DNA of 64,000 nt from Nocardioides sp. S-1144 (GTDB lineage: Bacteria > Actinomycetota > Actinomycetes > Propionibacteriales > Nocardioidaceae), in NCBI RefSeq assembly GCF_005954645.2, contig NZ_CP040695.2, positions 1,550,001 to 1,614,000 on the forward strand, in the 5' to 3' direction. The position numbers were made by a program, and so were the translations under genes. This document shows positions 35,073 to 42,996 of the stretch, piece after piece; position 1 is the first letter of the stretch, and each line of letters starts with the position of its first letter. The notes under the pieces are model-generated. The model had not been told where the DNA came from, did no database searches, and was given only the letters and a program-made list of their open reading frames with translations.

Positions 35073-36143
35073 TCAGGCGCCGAGGGCGTCGGCGTCGAGC
35101 GTGCCGGCGTCGGAGGCGAGGGCGGCGACCACCCCGCGGGCCGCCACCCGGCCGGCCCGGTTGGCGCCGATGGTGCTGGCCGAGGGGCCGTAGCCCACGA
35201 GCTGGACCCGCGGGTCGGCGACGGCGGTGGTGCCCTCGAGCCGGATGCCACCGAGCGGGCTGCGCAGGTGCAGCGGGGCGAGGTGCCCGACGGCCGGTCG
35301 GAAGCCGGTGGCCCAGAGGATCGCCTGCGCCGGCTCGAAGGAGTCGGGCCAGCGCACGCCGTCCGGCTCGACGGAGGAGAACATCGGGCGCCGGACGTAG
35401 GCGCCGACCGCCTCGGCCGCCCGCTCCTGCTCGCGGAGCGCGAGCCCGGTCACGCTCACCACGCTCGCCGGCGGCAGGCCCTGGCGCACCCGCTCCTCGA
35501 CGAGCGCGACGACGGCCCGGCCGACCTCGGGGGTGAAGTCGTCGGTGCGCCACACGGGCGGACGCCGCGTCACCCAGACGGTGTCGGTGACGAGCGCGAC
35601 CTCCCCGAGCAGCTGCACCGCGGACGCGCCGCCGCCCACCACGACGGTGCGCAGGCCGCGGAACGCCTCCGCGCCGGGGTAGTCGGCGGTGTGCCACTGC
35701 GGGCCCGCGAAGCCCGACGCCCCGGGGTAGTGCGGCACGAACGGCTGGGACCAGGTGCCGGTCGCGTTGACCACCGTGCGCGTCGTCCACGTCCGCTCGC
35801 CGGCGCGGACGACGAGCAGGCCCTCGTCGGTGTCGTCGACCCGGTCGACGCGCACCGGACGGACGACCGGCAGGTGGTGCTCGCGCTCGTACGTCGCGAA
35901 GTACGCCGGGACCGCGACGTTGGCCCGCTCCCCGCCGTCGGGCTCCGGGCGGGCGCTGTCGGGGAGGGCGGCGACGCCGTGCACGTCGGCCATCGAGAGG
36001 GAGTCCCAGCGGTGCTGCCAGGCACCACCCGGTGCGGCGTCGGCGTCGAGGACGACGTGCCGGACGTCGCGCCGTTGCAGGTGGTAGGACGCCGAGAGCC
36101 CGGCCTGCCCGGCCCCGATGACGACGCTGTCGTAGACCTCCAC
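35073..36143 (-). CDS. FAD/NAD(P)-dependent oxidoreductase
   Basis: 356 aa. N-terminal dinucleotide-binding GAGQAG (residues 10-15) after VVIG, second Rossmann motif VVVGGGASAVQLL near residue 170, and the late ATGF motif near 296. This is the layout of flavin-containing monooxygenase-like and thioredoxin-reductase-like oxidoreductases (CzcO type). Substrate unknown. It is convergent with the AAA ATPase gene and co-directional with deoD-like purine nucleoside phosphorylase upstream. Confidence 0.88.
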   Translation of the reverse strand: MEVYDSVVIGAGQAGLSASYHLQRRDVRHVVLDADAAPGGAWQHRWDSLSMADVHGVAALPDSARPEPDGGERANVAVPAYFATYEREHHLPVVRPVRVDRVDDTDEGLLVVRAGERTWTTRTVVNATGTWSQPFVPHYPGASGFAGPQWHTADYPGAEAFRGLRTVVVGGGASAVQLLGEVALVTDTVWVTRRPPVWRTDDFTPEVGRAVVALVEERVRQGLPPASVVSVTGLALREQERAAEAVGAYVRRPMFSSVEPDGVRWPDSFEPAQAILWATGFRPAVGHLAPLHLRSPLGGIRLEGTTAVADPRVQLVGYGPSASTIGANRAGRVAARGVVAALASDAGTLDADALGA

Positions 36144-36171
36144 GTCCTCTGGAACGCCGCCGCCGCGCGGC

Positions 36172-36909
36172 TTACTCCCCGTGGCCCCCTTCGCCCCCGG
36201 CGCCGGGAGCGACGCCGCTCCCGAGCGCCGCGGTGAGGGCGACCTCGACCATCCGGCCGAAGGTCTGCTCGCGCTCGTGGGCCGTGGTCTCCTCCCCGGT
36301 GACGACGTGGTCGGAGACGGTGCAGACGGCCAGCGCGCGCCGGCCGTGGCGGGCGGCGATCGTGTAGAGCGCGGCGGCCTCCATCTCCACGGCGAGGACG
36401 CCGTGGTCGACCATCCGCGTGGCCAGCTCGGGGCGCGAGGCGTAGAACGAGTCGCTGCTGAACACCAGCCCGACGTGGGCCTCGGGCGCGGCGGCCGCGG
36501 CGTCGCGCAGCAGGCCGAAGTCGGCCACCGGCGCGTAGTCGAGACCCTCGAAGGTGATCCGGTTCATCGAGGAGTCGGTGCAGGCGCCGGAGGCGATCAC
36601 CAGGTCGCGGATGCCGAGCCGCTCGGTGAGCGCGCCGCACGAGCCGACCCGGACGATCGTCTGCACGTCGTACTCGCGGATGAGCTCGGTGGCGTAGATC
36701 GCGCACGAGGGCTGACCCATGCCCGAGCCCTGCACCGACACGTGGTGCCCGCGCCAGGTGCCGGTGTAGCCGTACATGCCCCGGACCTCGGAGTAGCAGG
36801 CGACGTCGTCGAGGAAGGTCTCCGCGATCCAGCGGGCCCGGAGCGGGTCGCCGGGCATGAGGACGACGGGGGCGATGTCGCCGGGGGCGGCGCCGATGTG
36901 GGTGCTCAC
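36172..36909 (-). CDS. deoD: purine-nucleoside phosphorylase, DeoD type
   Basis: 245 aa. Hexameric PNP family: phosphate-binding MPGDPLRARWIA, GSGMGQPSCAIYATEL, RVGSCGAL (base-site region), and the ribose-binding VEMEAAALYTIA with catalytic Asp in VSDHVVTGE. It splits purine nucleosides with phosphate for salvage. The last ~15 residues are a Gly-rich tail. It is divergent from nudC; the 108-base gap must hold both promoters. Confidence 0.93.
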   Translation of the reverse strand: MSTHIGAAPGDIAPVVLMPGDPLRARWIAETFLDDVACYSEVRGMYGYTGTWRGHHVSVQGSGMGQPSCAIYATELIREYDVQTIVRVGSCGALTERLGIRDLVIASGACTDSSMNRITFEGLDYAPVADFGLLRDAAAAAPEAHVGLVFSSDSFYASRPELATRMVDHGVLAVEMEAAALYTIAARHGRRALAVCTVSDHVVTGEETTAHEREQTFGRMVEVALTAALGSGVAPGAGGEGGHGE

Positions 36910-37017
36910 CGGGGCAGCCTCTCACCCCCGTCGTCCGGCGGGCCCGGGCCGGGAGGTCGCGGTCGGGTGGGGACGGGGCGCCGGGTGCCCGTTGGGCGCG
37001 GCTCCTAGGCTCGGCTG

Positions 37018-37929
37018 GTGACCTACCCGCACCAGATGCTCTCCGCCGAGCCCCACGACCGCCTCGGGGAGCACCGCAACGACCAGGGCTGGCTCGACAC
37101 CCGCTGGGCCGACCCGACCTCCCGCGTCCTCGTCGTCTCGGGCACCCGCGTCCGCCCGGTCGAGGGTGCGCTGCCCTGGGTCGCGACCGACGAGGCCCCC
37201 GACGGCGTCCGCGTGCTGCTGGGCGAGCGCGACGGGACGACGTCCTGGGCGGTGATCGTGGGACCCGAGGCGGCGGCGTCCCAGGAGGGGGAGTGGTACC
37301 CGCTGCGCGGGCTGCTGCCGGCGCTGGCCGGGGGGACCCGCGCCGACGCCCCGCTGGTCTTCCACGCCCTCGGCCTCGCCGAGTGGCACTGGGCCACCCG
37401 GCACTGCCCCCGCTGCGGTGGCGCGCTCGCCTCTCGCGCCGCCGGGCACGAGCTGCGGTGCACCGAGTGCGGCAAGACGCAGTTCCCGCGCACCGACCCC
37501 GCGGTCATCATGCTGATCAGCACCGGCGAGCCCGGCACCGACGAGGAGCGCTGCCTGCTCGGTCGGTCGCCGCAGTGGCCGCCCGGCCGGTTCTCCACCC
37601 TGGCCGGCTTCTGCGAGCCGGGGGAGAGCCTCGAGGACGCCGTGCGCCGCGAGGTCGCCGAGGAGGCCGGCATCGTCGTCGGCGAGGTCGCCTACTTCGG
37701 CAACCAGCCGTGGCCGCTGCCGCAGAGCCTGATGCTCGGCTTCCTCGGGCGCGCCGTGTCGACCGACATCCAGGTCGACGCCCGCGAGATCGAGGACGCC
37801 CGCTGGTTCACCCGCGCCGAGATGCGCGACCAGGCCGAGGCCGGCACCCTCGTGCTGCCCGGCGGCATCTCGATCAGCCGCTCCCTCATCGAGCACTGGT
37901 ACGGCGGAGAGCTCCCCGGCCAGTGGTGA
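37018..37929 (+). CDS. nudC: NAD+ diphosphatase NudC
   Basis: 303 aa, GTG start. N-terminal NUDIX-like domain, then a zinc ribbon with Cys 130, 133, 148 and 151 (CPRCGG...CTECGK), then the Nudix box GFCEPGES...RREVAEEAGI at about 197-219, and the NudC-specific NQPWPLPQS motif near 230. It hydrolyses NAD(H) to NMN(H) and AMP and in bacteria can remove NAD caps from RNA. Same relative place as M. tuberculosis Rv3199c. Confidence 0.94.
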   Translation: MTYPHQMLSAEPHDRLGEHRNDQGWLDTRWADPTSRVLVVSGTRVRPVEGALPWVATDEAPDGVRVLLGERDGTTSWAVIVGPEAAASQEGEWYPLRGLLPALAGGTRADAPLVFHALGLAEWHWATRHCPRCGGALASRAAGHELRCTECGKTQFPRTDPAVIMLISTGEPGTDEERCLLGRSPQWPPGRFSTLAGFCEPGESLEDAVRREVAEEAGIVVGEVAYFGNQPWPLPQSLMLGFLGRAVSTDIQVDAREIEDARWFTRAEMRDQAEAGTLVLPGGISISRSLIEHWYGGELPGQW

Positions 37930-38081
37930 CCCGTCGCTGATCACTGACGGGTCGACGAGAAACCTCCGCTGACCCGTCGCTGATCACTGACGGGTCAGCG
38001 AGCAATCCCTGCTGACCCGTCGCTGATCACTGACGGGTCGGCGAACAAAGCCCGCTGACCCGTCAGTGATCAGCGACGGGT
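37927..38081. repeat. four inverted-repeat units, 43-bp period
   Basis: Cores begin at 37927, 37970, 38013 and 38056, exactly 43 bases apart. Each core has arms GACCCGTC and GACGGGTC around TGATCA. The first three are in one orientation (GC before TGATCA, CT after) and the fourth is the reverse complement of them. The 16-base linkers differ in sequence but share a pattern (RRCGA...CGC). The first core overlaps the nudC stop codon and the last ends just before the mycoredoxin stop, so the array fills the whole convergent gap. It resembles a bacterial interspersed mosaic (BIME-like) repeat and would also form terminators in both directions. Confidence 0.92.
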
Positions 38082-38084
38082 GGG

Positions 38085-38354
38085 TCAGGCGAGGCTGGCG
38101 ACCTTGGCCTTCACCTGGGCGAGGGAGGGGTTGGTCTGGGCGGTGCCGTCGGAGTAGACCAGGGTCGGGACGGTCTGGTTGCCGTTGTTGGCGGTCTCGA
38201 CGATCTTCGCGGCCTCGGGGTGCTGCTCGATGTCGACGACGTCGTAGGTGATGCCCTCGCGGTCGAGCTGGCTGCGCAGGCGGTGGCAGTAGCCGCACCA
38301 CGGCGTGGAGTACATCGTGAAGTTGGTGCTGGCCTGGTCGGCGTTGTCCGGCAT
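38085..38354 (-). CDS. mrx1: mycoredoxin (glutaredoxin-like)
   Basis: 89 aa from the ATG giving MPDNADQAST. Thioredoxin-fold glutaredoxin with the active site CGYC (Cys 20 and 23), the NQTVPTLVYSDG cis-Pro region and a C-terminal helix. In mycobacteria the CGYC mycoredoxin-1 (Rv3198A) reduces mycothiol-mixed disulfides and lies next to uvrD2, as here. The start farther upstream would add 19 unlikely residues. Confidence 0.92.
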   Translation of the reverse strand: MPDNADQASTNFTMYSTPWCGYCHRLRSQLDREGITYDVVDIEQHPEAAKIVETANNGNQTVPTLVYSDGTAQTNPSLAQVKAKVASLA

Positions 38355-38434
38355 GCTGGAGTGTCCCCTCGGGCGTCTAGGGTCGGATCGTTCGTCACCG
38401 AAGCCAACCACGCTCGCCGAGGAGTTGTTCCACC

Positions 38435-40489
38435 GTGCCGCCGTCCAGCGACGACCTGCTCTCCGCGCTCGACCCCGAGCAGCGCGAGGTCGCCGAGACG
38501 CTGCGCGGTCCGGTCCGGGTGCTCGCCGGTGCCGGCACCGGCAAGACCCGCGCGATCACCCACCGCATCGCCCACGGCGTCGCCTCCGGCGTGTACGTGC
38601 CCACCGAGGTGCTCGCGGTCACCTTCACCACCCGGGCGGCCGGCGAGATGCGCGCCCGGCTGCGCCGGCTGGGCGCACCGACGGTGCAGGCCCGCACCTT
38701 CCACTCCGCCGCGCTGCGCCAGCTGCGCTACTTCTGGCCGCACGTCCACGGCACCGAGCTGCCGACGCTGGTGGAGTCGAAGATCCCGATCGTGGTCGGG
38801 GCCGCCCGCCAGCTGCGGATGCGCACCGACCAGGCGATGCTGCGCGACCTCGCCTCCGAGATCGAGTGGGCCAAGGTGAGCAACGTGCGCCCCGACGACT
38901 ACGTCGAGGTCGCCGCGGCGCGCGGCCGGAGCGTCGCCCAGCTCGAGGCCGACCAGGTCGCGCGGGTCATCGGCGCCTACGAGGACGTCAAGCGCGAGCA
39001 GGGCCGGATGGACATGGAGGACGTCCTGCTGCTCACCGCCGGCGTGCTCGCCGAGGACGAGCGGGTGGCCGCCCAGGTCCGCCGCCAGTACAAGTGGTTC
39101 GTCGTCGACGAGTTCCAGGACGTCTCGCCGCTGCAGTCGGCGTTGCTCGACCTGTGGCTCGGCGGGCGCGACGAGCTCTGCGTCGTCGGCGACCCCGCCC
39201 AGACGATCTACTCCTTCGCCGGCGCCAACGCCGACTACCTGCGCGACTTCCCGCGCAAGCACGCCGGCACCACCTCCATCGAGCTGGTCCGCAACTACCG
39301 CTCGACCCCGCAGGTCGTCGGCGCCGCCAACACCCTGCTCGCCGGCACCGGGAGCACCAGCGTCCAGCTCCGCGCACAGCGGCCCGCCGGAGCCGCGGTG
39401 ACCTACACCGGTCACCCCGACGAGGTCGCCGAGGCCACCGACGTCGCCGGCCGGGTGGCGGCGCTGCGCTCGGCCGGTCGTCCGCTGTCGGAGATCGCGG
39501 TGCTGTTCCGCATCAACGCCCAGTCCGAGGCCTACGAGGAGGCCCTGACGGAGGCGAAGATCCCCTACGTCATCCGCGGCGCCGCCCGGTTCTTCGACCG
39601 TCCCGAGGTCCGCGAGGCCGTCACCCGCCTGCGCGGGGCCGCCCGCTCCGGCGCCCAGGCGGCCGACGGCGACACGTGGGTCGACCTGGTCCGCGACACG
39701 CTCGCCGGCATGGGCTGGACGACCGAGGCTCCCACGGCCCGCGGCCAGACCCGCGACCGCTGGGAGTCGTGGCAGGCGCTGGTCAGCCAGGCCGAGGCCT
39801 TCGCGGGCGAGGCCGCGTCCGGGGGCGACGGGGGGCTCAACGCCTTCGTCGACGACCTCGACCGCCGCGCTGCCGAGCAGCACGCGCCGGTCGCCGAGGG
39901 CGTCACCCTGGCCACCTTCCACGCCGCCAAGGGCCTCGAGTGGGACTCGGTGTTCCTCGTCGGCCTCCAGGACGGCACCCTGCCGATCACCTACGCCCAG
40001 ACGCCGGCGGCGATCGAGGAGGAGCGCCGACTGCTCTACGTCGGCATGACCCGGGCCCGGGTCGACCTCGCCGTCTCGTGGGCCGCGGCGCGCAACCCCG
40101 GCCAGGCGGCGCGGCGCAAGCCGTCGCGGTTCCTCGACCCGCTGCTGCCCGACTCCGCGCGCCCGGTCGCCCGCGGCAAGGCCAGGGCGAAGGGCGCGCG
40201 CACCTGCGTCGAGTGCGGCAAGCCGCTGTCGACGGCCGAGCGCACCCGGTCGCGATGCTCCGACTGCCCGGTGCCCTACGACGAGGCGCTGTTCGAGCGG
40301 TTGCGCGAGTGGCGCAAGCAGCGGGCCGCGGAGGAGGAGATCGCGGCGTTCATGGTCTTCAGCAACGCCACCCTGGAGGCCGTCGCCGAGCGCCGTCCGA
40401 CGACGCCGAAGGCGCTGCTCGCGATCAGCGGCGTGGGGCCCGAGAAGCTCGAGAAGTACGGCCAGGAGCTCCTCGAGCTGGTCTCCTGA
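38435..40489 (+). CDS. uvrD2: ATP-dependent DNA helicase UvrD2
   Basis: 684 aa, GTG start with GAGGAG ten bases upstream. SF1A helicase: Walker A LAGAGTGKT (Lys 37), TFTTRAAGEM, DEFQDVSPLQ, GDPAQTIYSFAGA, HAAKGLEWDSVFLVG, and VGMTRARVDL. Near residues 591-611 a four-cysteine motif (CVECGK...CSDC) precedes a C-terminal HRDC domain (about 620-684). This exact order, helicase-tetracysteine-HRDC, defines mycobacterial UvrD2 (Rv3198c). It is a 3'-5' helicase, essential in mycobacteria. Divergent from mycoredoxin. Confidence 0.95.
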   Translation: MPPSSDDLLSALDPEQREVAETLRGPVRVLAGAGTGKTRAITHRIAHGVASGVYVPTEVLAVTFTTRAAGEMRARLRRLGAPTVQARTFHSAALRQLRYFWPHVHGTELPTLVESKIPIVVGAARQLRMRTDQAMLRDLASEIEWAKVSNVRPDDYVEVAAARGRSVAQLEADQVARVIGAYEDVKREQGRMDMEDVLLLTAGVLAEDERVAAQVRRQYKWFVVDEFQDVSPLQSALLDLWLGGRDELCVVGDPAQTIYSFAGANADYLRDFPRKHAGTTSIELVRNYRSTPQVVGAANTLLAGTGSTSVQLRAQRPAGAAVTYTGHPDEVAEATDVAGRVAALRSAGRPLSEIAVLFRINAQSEAYEEALTEAKIPYVIRGAARFFDRPEVREAVTRLRGAARSGAQAADGDTWVDLVRDTLAGMGWTTEAPTARGQTRDRWESWQALVSQAEAFAGEAASGGDGGLNAFVDDLDRRAAEQHAPVAEGVTLATFHAAKGLEWDSVFLVGLQDGTLPITYAQTPAAIEEERRLLYVGMTRARVDLAVSWAAARNPGQAARRKPSRFLDPLLPDSARPVARGKARAKGARTCVECGKPLSTAERTRSRCSDCPVPYDEALFERLREWRKQRAAEEEIAAFMVFSNATLEAVAERRPTTPKALLAISGVGPEKLEKYGQELLELVS

Positions 40490-40490
40490 G

Positions 40491-40549
40491 GAAAAATCTC
40501 GAAAGAGTCATTAAATAGTTTGCTCCTTACATCGAGACCGGCGTAACGT
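40491..40549 (+). promoter_or_regulatory. whiB7 promoter with AT-rich upstream block
   Basis: Candidate -35 TTGCTC (40520-40525) and -10 TAACGT (40544-40549), 18 bases apart. Immediately upstream is an AT-rich block (GAAAAATCTCGAAAGAGTCA, then TTAAATAG). WhiB7 is known to activate its own gene through an AT-rich sequence bound by its AT-hook next to the -35, so the arrangement fits self-activation. Confidence 0.65.
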
Positions 40550-40626
40550 CCCATCTCGACAACCAAGTCCGCGCACCAGGGCCCTGACAAGGCCCGCGCC
40601 CGCAAGCAGTGAAGGAGGTGGCCCCG

Positions 40627-40875
40627 ATGGAGAACATCATGACGATGACGACGAGCACGACCAGCAACCCGTGCCAGACGTCTGACTTTGGCATGCCCAC
40701 TCGCGGCCGCCGCGCCAACATCGCCGGCGAGCAGCGGTTCCCGACCACCGGTCTGTCCATCACCGGACCGATCGCTCGGGATCTCCGCGACCGCAAGGAC
40801 CTGGCTGCCAAGGGACACGTGGCTCTCGTCGCCTACGTCCCGGGGATCCACGCCTGGAGTCCGCCTCTCTGTTGA
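40627..40875 (+). CDS. leader peptide / upstream ORF of whiB7
   Basis: 82 aa. The ATG follows a near-perfect ribosome site (AAGGAGGTG, six bases upstream), the strongest in the window. The product (MENIMTMTTSTTSNPC...HAWSPPLC) has no recognised domain. Its stop is 23 bases before a strong terminator hairpin that precedes whiB7. Translated leader ORFs with terminators are known regulators of whiB7/wblC genes in actinobacteria: ribosome stalling by antibiotics lets transcription continue. This ORF is therefore read as the regulatory leader. It is longer than a minimal leader peptide, so a separate function is not excluded. Confidence 0.72.
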   Translation: MENIMTMTTSTTSNPCQTSDFGMPTRGRRANIAGEQRFPTTGLSITGPIARDLRDRKDLAAKGHVALVAYVPGIHAWSPPLC

Positions 40876-40898
40876 CACTCGACAGCTGAGCAGCCTCC

Positions 40899-40943
40899 AG
40901 GCCGCGGAACCCGATCACCGGGATCCGCGGCCTTTTCTGTTTC
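40899..40943 (+). terminator. attenuator-like terminator in the whiB7 leader
   Basis: Hairpin with arms AGGCCGCGGA and TCCGCGGCCT, inner CCCG/CGGG pairing, followed by TTTTCTGTTT. It lies between the leader ORF and whiB7, so it would end most transcripts unless relieved. Confidence 0.8.
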
Positions 40944-41079
40944 CCCGTGACGTCCCATCACCCGGACCGGGTGGAGGCCCACCGAAGTCGAGGACATGCA
41001 TCCCGCCACCAGCGCCACCGCGCAGCACCACCCGCTCACCCGCACCACCCACCGCGATCACGAAGCAAGAGGTGACACC

Positions 41080-41415
41080 ATGACCACCAGCGTTCTGACC
41101 CGCAGCGACGGCAAGCTGCTCGAGTTCCAGTCCACGTCCGGCCTGGGCGACCTCCACGACGAGGCCGGCAAGGTCGACGAGGCGCTCCTGCCCTGCCGGG
41201 CCAACAACCCCGAGCTCTGGTTCGCCGAGCTGCCGGCCGACGTCGAGTTCGCCAAGGCCCTGTGCCAGACCTGCCCCGTGCAGCAGATCTGCCTCGGCGG
41301 CGCGCTCGACCGGAGCGAGCCGTGGGGCGTGTGGGGCGGTGAGCTGTTCCTCCAGGGAACCGTCATCCCCCGCAAGCGTCCCCGCGGCCGGCCCCGCAAG
41401 GACGCGGTCGCATGA
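41080..41415 (+). CDS. whiB7: WhiB7 transcriptional regulator
   Basis: 111 aa; ATG with AAGAGGTGA upstream, at the end of a long leader. Fe-S cluster cysteines at 39, 62, 65 and 71 (C...CQTCPVQQIC), the GVWGG turn at 83-87, and the AT-hook RGRPRK at 102-107. The AT-hook separates WhiB7 from other WhiB proteins. With the main sigma factor it turns on intrinsic antibiotic-resistance genes after ribosome stress. The leader ORF, attenuator and promoter upstream fit known WhiB7 control. Position beside uvrD2 is as in M. tuberculosis. Confidence 0.96.
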   Translation: MTTSVLTRSDGKLLEFQSTSGLGDLHDEAGKVDEALLPCRANNPELWFAELPADVEFAKALCQTCPVQQICLGGALDRSEPWGVWGGELFLQGTVIPRKRPRGRPRKDAVA

Positions 41416-41474
41416 CGTCCGCGACCCGATCCATCCAGCACACCCAGACCACTGACCCGAACGGGAGCACCACG

Positions 41475-41639
41475 ATGAACACCATGCAGGAAGACCTGGC
41501 GAGGGCACACATGTCCATGCGCCTGGGAGAGGCGCAGTCGATGCGTGCGGGCCACCAGCTCGCCCGCGCCCGCCGCTTGAGCCGCAAGGCCGAGCGCGCT
41601 GCGCAGCAGGCTCGCCTCGCCCTCGCTCGCGCTCTGTAG
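41475..41639 (+). CDS. small basic helical protein downstream of whiB7
   Basis: 54 aa from the ATG giving MNTMQEDLARAHMSMRL; GGGAG lies upstream. An in-frame ATG overlaps the whiB7 stop (ATGA at 41412) and would give 75 aa. The chain is one long amphipathic, Arg/Ala-rich helix (ARARRLSRKAERAAQQARLALARAL) with no cysteines. I cannot name a family. It ends just before a strong terminator, so it is probably co-transcribed with whiB7. Confidence 0.68.
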   Translation: MNTMQEDLARAHMSMRLGEAQSMRAGHQLARARRLSRKAERAAQQARLALARAL

Positions 41640-41691
41640 GACCTCGGAGGACTGTCACCTCCGGAGCACCCTGATCGCGGGTGGACCACCG

Positions 41692-41735
41692 GGAGCCGGG
41701 CACGACACACGTCGTGCCCGGCTCCTGTCATTTTT
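41692..41735 (+). terminator. intrinsic terminator of the whiB7 unit
   Basis: Perfect 15-bp arms GGAGCCGGGCACGAC and GTCGTGCCCGGCTCC around ACAC, followed by TGTCATTTTT. Confidence 0.9.
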
Positions 41736-41762
41736 CTGCTGCGGCGGGCCTAGGATTGCTGG

Positions 41763-41927
41763 ATGGCCCTCTCGACCTGCGACTTCTGTGGTCGCCGGGC
41801 CGAGGAGGAGACCACGCTGACGTGGAGCACCTCGGTCGAGCGCGGCCGGCGGCAGCGCTACTGCGACACCTGCTCGCGCGAGCACCTGCGCGCCATGGAG
41901 GGCAAGCTCGACACCGAGCACTGGTGA
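41763..41927 (+). CDS. small zinc-ribbon-like protein
   Basis: 54 aa, MALSTCDFCGRRAEEE...YCDTCSREHLRAMEG. Two CxxC pairs (residues 6-9 and 34-37) about 25 residues apart form a zinc-ribbon-like motif. The codon composition, with G/C at nearly every third base, supports coding. It is convergent with the TOMM-like gene; the stops are 22 bases apart. A role in stress or translation is only a guess. Confidence 0.72.
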   Translation: MALSTCDFCGRRAEEETTLTWSTSVERGRRQRYCDTCSREHLRAMEGKLDTEHW

Positions 41928-41949
41928 ACGCCGGGCCCGCGGGCAGCGC

Positions 41950-42711
41950 TCAGTAGGGGACGTCGTCCCACCCGCACCCGCAGTGCGGGTGCCGGTCCCA
42001 CGTGCGGACGACGGGCGACGGCCCGTCGAGGTCGACGGTGCCCGACCAGGTCACCGGACGCCGCCCGGCGAGGAAGTCGACGGCGTCGCGCGCCGCCCAG
42101 GCGGTCGCGAGCGCGACGACCCGCCGGTCGACCGGCGCCGCGGGCAGGGCCGCGAGCTGCTCGACGAGCAGGGGCCGGCGAGGGTCGTGCGTGGCCTCGT
42201 GGGCGTCGACGCACCGCAGGCACGCCGTCGTGCCGGGCTCGACCAGCGGGCCGACGCGCAGGCCCCCCGGTCGGCTGGTACCGGCCACCACGAGGTGGGG
42301 GGCGCCCTCGCCCACCCACCCGTCGACGACCGCCCGGGGCAGGGGCCCGGGCGTGGCGACGACGTAGAGGTCGGGGAGGGGGTCGCTGCGGGTCACGGTG
42401 AGGCCGGCGTCCTCGAGCAGGACGCCGAGCGGGGCGAGGTCGAGCCCGCGCGAGACCAGCCGCACCGAGCCGGTGGGCGCCGTCTCCGGCACCACGAGCA
42501 GGCCGGCCGCCGCCAGGTCGCGGACGACGGCCGCCCCCTCCGGCGTGGTCGGGGCCGGGGGCAGCCCGGCGGTGAGCCGCTCGAGGACCCGGGCCACCTC
42601 CGGGCGCCGCGCCACGATCACCCGCGCCGGCGGGTCGAGGCCGAGCTGCACGTGGTCGGCGTCGCGGACCACGACGTGGACACCGGGTCGGAGGCGGGGC
42701 GGGGCGGGCAC
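41950..42711 (-). CDS. ThiF/TOMM cyclodehydratase-like protein without partner
   Basis: 253 aa. The chain starts with a small peptide-binding-like domain (LRPGVHVVVRDADHVQLGLDP, as in leader-binding/RRE-type domains), then a Rossmann-like E1 fold with a C-terminal zinc site formed by ACLRCVDAH and HCGCGWDD. The glycine-rich ATP loop of active E1 enzymes is missing. It resembles the Ocin-ThiF/TOMM-precursor-binding proteins that present peptides to a YcaO enzyme. No YcaO or precursor gene is nearby. M. tuberculosis Rv3196 has the same relative place. Function unknown. Confidence 0.75.
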   Translation of the reverse strand: MPAPPRLRPGVHVVVRDADHVQLGLDPPARVIVARRPEVARVLERLTAGLPPAPTTPEGAAVVRDLAAAGLLVVPETAPTGSVRLVSRGLDLAPLGVLLEDAGLTVTRSDPLPDLYVVATPGPLPRAVVDGWVGEGAPHLVVAGTSRPGGLRVGPLVEPGTTACLRCVDAHEATHDPRRPLLVEQLAALPAAPVDRRVVALATAWAARDAVDFLAGRRPVTWSGTVDLDGPSPVVRTWDRHPHCGCGWDDVPY

Positions 42712-42787
42712 GGGGCGAGCCTCACACGAGGCGCGGCCCCGGCGCCGACGTCCTCCACAGGCGCGGGTGCGCGGGCCGGGACGCAGC

Positions 42788-42817
42788 GACGGCGGCCCCC
42801 ACCAGGGGGACCGCCGT
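42788..42817 (-). terminator. hairpin terminator for the DUF5679 gene
   Basis: GACGGCGG-CCCCC, loop ACCA, GGGGG-A-CCGCCGTC, with one bulge. It lies 20 bases beyond the DUF5679 stop on the minus strand. Confidence 0.65.
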
Positions 42818-42837
42818 CGCGTGGGTCGGTGGGCCGG

Positions 42838-42996
42838 TCAGGCCTTGCCGAGGATCCGGTTGAGGTTGGTGCTGCAGACGGGGCACACGGCCTTGGCCAT
42901 GCGCGTGCCCTTCTCGTTCACCTTCACCTCGCCCTCCGCCTCGCGCTTCTCCTTGCACTTCACGCAGTAGAACTCACCGCTCCAGGTCTCCGCCAT
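42838..42996 (-). CDS. DUF5679 small zinc-ribbon protein
   Basis: 52 aa; ATG with AAGGAGG six bases upstream on the minus strand. The sequence MAETWSGEFYCVKCKEKRE ... VCPVCSTNLNRILGKA has two CxxC pairs (residues 11-14 and 38-41). Length and pattern match DUF5679, a family of very short actinobacterial proteins of unknown function. The reading frame continues upstream, but the ribosome site fixes the start here. Confidence 0.9.
   Translation of the reverse strand: MAETWSGEFYCVKCKEKREAEGEVKVNEKGTRMAKAVCPVCSTNLNRILGKA

Noticed and set aside
40996..41079. N-terminal extension of WhiB7
   Set aside because: The upstream ATG has no ribosome site and adds residues unlike WhiB7 proteins. The ATG at 41080 has AAGAGGTGA before it.
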